A DNA stretch of 10,422 bases from Hyphomicrobiales bacterium (lineage in GTDB: Bacteria; Pseudomonadota; Alphaproteobacteria; Rhizobiales; CAYWUX01). Of the stretch, positions 6,706-10,422 are shown piece by piece. Below the pieces are notes generated by a model. It ran no database searches and was not told where the DNA came from. It saw only the letters and a list, made by a program, of their open reading frames with translations. The translations under genes were made by a program, and so were the position numbers. Position 1 is the first letter of the stretch, and each line of letters opens with the position of its first letter. The stretch is from positions 1 to 10,422 of the forward strand of contig JANQOC010000250.1 of NCBI GenBank assembly GCA_028279265.1. Direction: 5' to 3'.

Positions 6706-6738
6706 GCTTTTTAAGTCACCGTTTCGCGATTAAAGTCT

Positions 6739-6758
6739 GTGTCGTTATGATTCGACAT
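6739..6758 (+). other. Small hairpin between metZ and trkH
   Basis: GTGTCG (6739-6744) can pair with CGACAT (6753-6758), the outermost pair being G-U, around an eight-base loop. It ends 11 bases before the trkH ATG, in a leader without a good Shine-Dalgarno. There is no T-run, so it is not an intrinsic terminator. It might affect trkH translation or be chance. Confidence 0.2.
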
Positions 6759-6769
6759 GTGCACCTGAT

Positions 6770-8218
6770 ATGATCGATCACAGACCCATCCTCCTGGTTA
6801 TCGGTATTCTGCTGGCCACGCTCGGCTGTGCCATGATGATCCCAGCATTGCTCGAGGTTGCCCTCGAACAGGACGGATGGGTGGTTTTTGCCGCATCTTC
6901 GGTTTTGACCCTGTTTTTTGGTATCGCGATGGCCATCGCCTCCCGAGGAAAAACCGGGAACCTGTCTCTTCGGGAAGCCTTTTTGCTGACCACGTTTTCC
7001 TGGGTGTTTCTCGCGGCATTTGGCGCCATACCGTTCGCCTGGTCAAATCTCGGCTTAAGTTACACGGATGCGTTTTTCGAATCCATGTCGGGACTGACCA
7101 CAACAGGCGCGACGGTTATCGTCGGTCTCGATACTGCGCCCCGGGGATTAATTCTCTGGCGCTCCCTGCTGCAGTGGCTCGGCGGCATCGGAATTATTGT
7201 CATGGCCATTGCCGTATTGCCCATGCTGCAGATCGGCGGCATGCAACTCTTCAAAGTGGAAGCCTTCGATGCTCCGGAAAAAATCCTGCCCCGAGCCACG
7301 CAGATTTCCGGCTCTCTTTCAAGCATCTACCTGATTTTTACAGTAGCCTGCGCCTTCGGCTATTTTATTGCCGGAATGGATTATTTCGACGCAATCGTCC
7401 ATGCAATGACGACAATCGCGACGGGAGGGTACGGCGCCTACGATTCTTCGTTTCAAGAGTTCAATGATGCCGGAATAGAGTTTGTCGCCATCATTGGCAT
7501 GATTCTGGGCAGTATTCCGTTTTTGCTCTACCTCAAAGGCTTCAGACTCGGGCCCCTGGAACTGCTTAAGGATGAACAAGTCCGAGGCTTCCTGATTGCT
7601 CTGAGCTTTTTCATACTTGTGCTCGCGATCCAGCAATCTCTGACATCCGAAGTTGGATTTCTGACGAACTTGCGGCATTCGGCTTTCAACGTAACCTCCC
7701 TAATGACAGGAACGGGCTATGTGTCGACCGACTACAACCAATGGGGAAATTTTGCGATCGGTCTGGTGTTTCTCGTTATGTTTGTCGGCGGATGCAGCGG
7801 ATCGACGTCGTGCGGCATCAAAATATTCCGATTCCAGGTGATGTATTCCGCCCTCCAACACCGTATTAAAACACTTATCTATCCGAGCGGAATGTTCGCC
7901 ATCAACTATAACGGACACACCGTATCGCAGCAGGTTATCAGTTCTGTCATGAGCTTCTTTTTCTTGTTTGTCCTGTTTTTCCTGCTCTTGTCCCTGTCAT
8001 TGGAAATGCTCGGGCTGGACAGCCTGACCGCAATGTCCGCATCCGCCTCGGCACTTGCCAATGTCGGTCCCGGTCTTGGTGATATGGTCGGCCCTAATGG
8101 AAATTTCTCTAAACTGCCCGATGCGGCCAAATGGCTGCTGTCATTTGGGATGCTCCTTGGTCGTTTGGAGCTCTTCGCGGTTCTGGTCCTGTTTACCCCA
8201 AGTTTCTGGCGACGATAA
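6770..8218 (+). CDS. trkH: TrkH-type potassium uptake transporter, membrane subunit
   Basis: This is the K+-translocating inner-membrane subunit of a Trk system, 482 residues, the usual length for TrkH. The four pore-loop filter segments of the K+ channel-like fold are visible: TTTGAT (110-115), TIATGGYG (215-222), LMTGTGY (311-317) and NVGPGLG (431-437). The intramembrane gate loop appears as GGCSGSTSCGIK (340-351); E. coli-type proteins have Gly-Gly-Gly where this has Ser-Cys-Gly, a change I recall as common in alphaproteobacterial TrkH. The end GRLELFAVLVLFTPSFW is also typical. ATG 6770 gives the expected N-terminus (RPILLVIGILLATLG), although its Shine-Dalgarno is poor. The regulatory NAD-binding partner TrkA is not in the window. 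The gene follows metZ by 64 bp on the same strand, but no functional link is evident. Confidence 0.94.
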   Translation: MIDHRPILLVIGILLATLGCAMMIPALLEVALEQDGWVVFAASSVLTLFFGIAMAIASRGKTGNLSLREAFLLTTFSWVFLAAFGAIPFAWSNLGLSYTDAFFESMSGLTTTGATVIVGLDTAPRGLILWRSLLQWLGGIGIIVMAIAVLPMLQIGGMQLFKVEAFDAPEKILPRATQISGSLSSIYLIFTVACAFGYFIAGMDYFDAIVHAMTTIATGGYGAYDSSFQEFNDAGIEFVAIIGMILGSIPFLLYLKGFRLGPLELLKDEQVRGFLIALSFFILVLAIQQSLTSEVGFLTNLRHSAFNVTSLMTGTGYVSTDYNQWGNFAIGLVFLVMFVGGCSGSTSCGIKIFRFQVMYSALQHRIKTLIYPSGMFAINYNGHTVSQQVISSVMSFFFLFVLFFLLLSLSLEMLGLDSLTAMSASASALANVGPGLGDMVGPNGNFSKLPDAAKWLLSFGMLLGRLELFAVLVLFTPSFWRR

Positions 8219-8232
8219 CCGTTAATGAAATT

Positions 8233-8326
8233 TTGACTTCTGTGCTGAATGGTGATCTCATATTTTTGCAATACTTGTGTACTCCCGAATACACCACTTG
8301 AACGGCCAGTGATGGTCTTTTCTAAA
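8233..8326 (+). promoter_or_regulatory. Two possible promoters for argE
   Basis: Two sigma70-like pairs lie in the trkH-argE gap. TTGACT (8233-8238) is 17 bp from TCTCAT (8256-8261). TTGAAC (8298-8303) is 17 bp from TCTAAA (8321-8326). Both have weak -10 boxes. The gap of 160 bp suggests argE has its own promoter. Confidence 0.3.
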
Positions 8327-8378
8327 AATCAATTTGGATGTTTCCGACATTACCATTTGACGAAGAAAAATATTTTGC

Positions 8379-9551
8379 ATGACGACCCACTCCCTTCCAG
8401 ATCCCGTTTCCCTGCTTGCTGATCTCGTCGCTTTTGACACGACAAGCCGAAATTCCAACCTTCAGATCATTGACTATATAAAGGACTACCTGGATTCCCA
8501 CGGTGTCCAATCCTATTTGCTGCCAAATGCGGAGGGCGACAAATGCAGTTTGTTCGCGACAATAGGAACTGGTGATCAACCTGGAATTGGGCTTTCAGCC
8601 CATACCGATGTCGTGCCGGTGGATGGACAGAACTGGACGACTGATCCTTTTCAACTGAAGGAAAAGGGAGATCGCCTCTACGGGCGTGGATCCTGTGACA
8701 TGAAAGGTTTTTTGGCCTGCGTACTCGCCAAAGTTCCCGATTTCATTTCCCGAAACCGGTCCACACCGGTTCATCTCGTATTTTCTTATGATGAGGAAAT
8801 CGGCTGCACAGGTGTCCGGCCGCTCATCGATCGGTTCAACAAGGACATACCACTTCCCCGAATTGTTATTGTTGGCGAACCGACTTCCATGAAGGTAGTA
8901 GACGCACACAAATCCATAAATGTATATGCAACGACGGTGACCGGATTTGAAGCCCATTCAAGCGCTCCTCAATCGGGTGTCAATGCCGTCATGTTTGCCG
9001 CCGAGCTGATTGCAGAGCTGACGCGCATTCGCGAGTCCCTGCAGACCTTATCCGGCGGTGACCGCTTCACACCTCCCTATACAAGCTTGCATGTTGGCAC
9101 CATCAAGGGCGGAACGGCACTGAATATTGTGCCGCGTCAATGTGAGTTTGTCTGGGAATATCGCAGTGTCGATGAGGCCCACGATCCTGAAATCATTTCG
9201 ACCTTCAACAAATTTGCCGACACCGTCGTCAAACCGAAAATGCGTTCGGTCGTCGAAGAAACAAATATCGAAACCCGTCAGATCGCCCATGCCCCGATTT
9301 ATGCTTCCGATCCAAGCTCCACCGGGGTTTCCCTGGCTATGAAACTTGCACAGCAGAATGAAACCCAGTCCGTTTCCTACGCGACGGAGGCCGGCTTGTT
9401 CGAAAATGCCGATTGTTCCACAGTGGTCTGCGGTCCCGGAAATATTCGGGAAGCGCACAAACCTGACGAATATATCGAGCGTGGCGAGATCGACAAATGC
9501 ATGAGGTTTCTAGACCGGCTCGCAGATATGCTGGATGCCAACGAAATCTGA
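8379..9551 (+). CDS. argE: Acetylornithine deacetylase (M20 metallopeptidase family)
   Basis: ArgE hydrolyses N-acetylornithine to ornithine and acetate in arginine synthesis, using a two-zinc centre in the cytosol. In this 390-residue protein the M20 residues are all visible: His75 and Asp77 in SAHTDVVP, Asp107 in GRGSCDMKG (bridging metal ligand), Glu139-Glu140 in SYDEEIGC (general base and ligand), Glu167 in GEPTS and His360 in GNIREAHKPDEYI. The lid-domain His193 in FEAHSSAP is also present. GEPT and the GPGNIREAHKPDEYI segment favour ArgE over the related DapE and carboxypeptidase G2 types, but substrate calls inside M20 are fallible. ATG 8379 gives the expected N-terminus; no strong Shine-Dalgarno is seen, only CGAAGAAAAA about ten bases away. 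It converges with hslO over 42 bp. Confidence 0.88.
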   Translation: MTTHSLPDPVSLLADLVAFDTTSRNSNLQIIDYIKDYLDSHGVQSYLLPNAEGDKCSLFATIGTGDQPGIGLSAHTDVVPVDGQNWTTDPFQLKEKGDRLYGRGSCDMKGFLACVLAKVPDFISRNRSTPVHLVFSYDEEIGCTGVRPLIDRFNKDIPLPRIVIVGEPTSMKVVDAHKSINVYATTVTGFEAHSSAPQSGVNAVMFAAELIAELTRIRESLQTLSGGDRFTPPYTSLHVGTIKGGTALNIVPRQCEFVWEYRSVDEAHDPEIISTFNKFADTVVKPKMRSVVEETNIETRQIAHAPIYASDPSSTGVSLAMKLAQQNETQSVSYATEAGLFENADCSTVVCGPGNIREAHKPDEYIERGEIDKCMRFLDRLADMLDANEI

Positions 9552-9570
9552 AAATGACGCCTCAATTTTC
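9550..9570. terminator. Weak AT-rich inverted repeat between convergent argE and hslO
   Basis: GAAAAT (9550-9555) and ATTTTC (9565-9570) form a six-pair stem around nine bases, starting at the argE stop codon. The stem has only one G-C pair. It could work as a poor bidirectional terminator for the two convergent genes, but the evidence is thin. Confidence 0.2.
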
Positions 9571-9593
9571 TGAATAGAAGTCGGAGTTCAATA

Positions 9594-10422
9594 TCAGTTT
9601 CTCGGCAGTGAGCCTTCAAACTGCTCAGGCGAAAACTCAAACTGGCGGCTGCAGAATTCACATTTGACCAAAATTTTTCCATCAACCTTCATGTCCCGGC
9701 GTTCCTCGGTTGTGAAGCCGCCGAGCATATTTTCAATTCTCTCCCTGGAACACCGGCACTCGGCTGAAATCTGATCCCGCGGGAAGGTCAGCACCCTCTC
9801 TTCGTGGAACAGCCGGAAAAGCAGCCTTTCTGATGTCAGGTTGGGATCCAGCATTTCATGATCTTCCACGGTCGAGGCGAGATGACATGCCCGGTTCCAC
9901 CCCTCATCGCCATCAACGAAGGGCCAGTTATCTTCCTGTTCATCAGGATGCTGCTGCTCGGCGAAGCCTCCTTCCGATGTCAAATTCTGAATGAGCACTC
10001 CGCCGGCGCGCCAACTCCATTGTTCACCCTTTGACAAATTTCCGGTAAACAGCCGCGCTACTGCCAACTTTAGGAAAGTGGGCAACTGTTCGGAATCGCG
10101 AAAATAAGTGTTAGCGGCTTCAGTCAGTGTCGAGTTCTCCAAGGCGACAATTCCTTGATAGCGTTCCATGTCGACCCCCTGGTCAATGGTCATCGCCAGA
10201 TGGCCGTTGCCGAGAAGTTCACTCTGGAATGGACCGGTGCCTTTTTCCAGCTCTTCGACGCGCTCTCGGTCAAAATTGACATAGCCCCGGACCTTTCCCG
10301 AGGCGTCGGACTGAACGACCAGAAAATGCACGGGACCGTCGGAGCGCGTCTGCAATATCAGTTTCCCATCGAATTTAAGGGACGCAGAAAGCATGGCCGT
10401 CAAAGCGATGGCTTCACCGAGA
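9594..10422 (-). CDS. hslO: Hsp33 redox-regulated chaperone (5' end outside the window)
   Basis: Hsp33 is a cytosolic holdase that becomes active under oxidative stress when its zinc-binding cysteines form disulfides. The minus strand is open to the right edge, giving 275 residues; the true start lies beyond, because the family sequence continues in frame past the TTG at 10403 (LGEAIALTAMLSASLKFDGK). Diagnostic features are LQTRSDGPV near the visible start, YFRDSEQLPT in the middle, and the C-terminal zinc site CRC (bases about 9750) and CEFC (about 9650), with the family's usual spacing of about 29 residues between the pairs. A Glu/Asp-rich insert (HPDEQEDNWPFVDGDEGW) precedes the linker. 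All four redox cysteines are present, so the switch should work. I recall hslO lying beside argF in many Alphaproteobacteria, which would fit argE nearby, but argF is not in this window. Confidence 0.95.
   Translation of the reverse strand, partial: LGEAIALTAMLSASLKFDGKLILQTRSDGPVHFLVVQSDASGKVRGYVNFDRERVEELEKGTGPFQSELLGNGHLAMTIDQGVDMERYQGIVALENSTLTEAANTYFRDSEQLPTFLKLAVARLFTGNLSKGEQWSWRAGGVLIQNLTSEGGFAEQQHPDEQEDNWPFVDGDEGWNRACHLASTVEDHEMLDPNLTSERLLFRLFHEERVLTFPRDQISAECRCSRERIENMLGGFTTEERRDMKVDGKILVKCEFCSRQFEFSPEQFEGSLPRN

Noticed and set aside
8276..8293. Inverted repeat GTGTA / TACAC after trkH, considered as its terminator
   Set aside because: The five-pair stem has no T-run after it, so it does not meet the requirements of an intrinsic terminator.

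Overview
The window looks like alphaproteobacterial chromosome. Four things point there: a SAM-II riboswitch ahead of metZ, the long tandem form of dCTP deaminase, O-succinylhomoserine sulfhydrylase (MetZ) itself, and neighbourhood of metZ, dcd and hslO. Base composition is moderate, and the region before the glycosyltransferase is strongly AT-rich. The species cannot be named. There are no tRNA or rRNA genes, insertion sequences, phage genes or CRISPR arrays.

Layout, left to right. (1) A periplasmic family-3 solute-binding protein on the minus strand (1-650, 3' end outside the window). It is separated by a 164-bp AT-rich spacer with a perfect DnaA box from (2) a divergent membrane GT2 glycosyltransferase (815-2830) with a degenerate MshEN-like N-terminal domain. 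(3) A radical SAM enzyme of unknown function (3049-4107), which converges over 30 bp with (4) a tandem-domain dCTP deaminase on the minus strand (4138-5256). (5) A divergent metZ (5494-6705) preceded by a complete control leader: sigma70-type promoter, SAM-II aptamer, candidate antiterminator helix, intrinsic terminator, Shine-Dalgarno. (6) A TrkH-type potassium transporter subunit (6770-8218). (7) ArgE-type acetylornithine deacetylase (8379-9551), converging over 42 bp with (8) Hsp33 (hslO, 9594 to the right edge, 5' end outside).

Most of the genes are core metabolism: methionine by direct sulfhydrylation (metZ), arginine (argE), pyrimidine deoxynucleotide supply for dTTP (dcd), K+ uptake (trkH) and redox stress (hslO). 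They do not form one pathway. The left third (binding protein, glycosyltransferase, radical SAM enzyme) is more accessory in character. The best-supported regulatory unit is the metZ leader, where two mutually exclusive hairpins can be read by eye downstream of the SAM-II aptamer, suggesting transcription attenuation by SAM. No complete new defence or mobile system was found. The radical SAM enzyme and the N-terminal domain of the glycosyltransferase are the least explained pieces.
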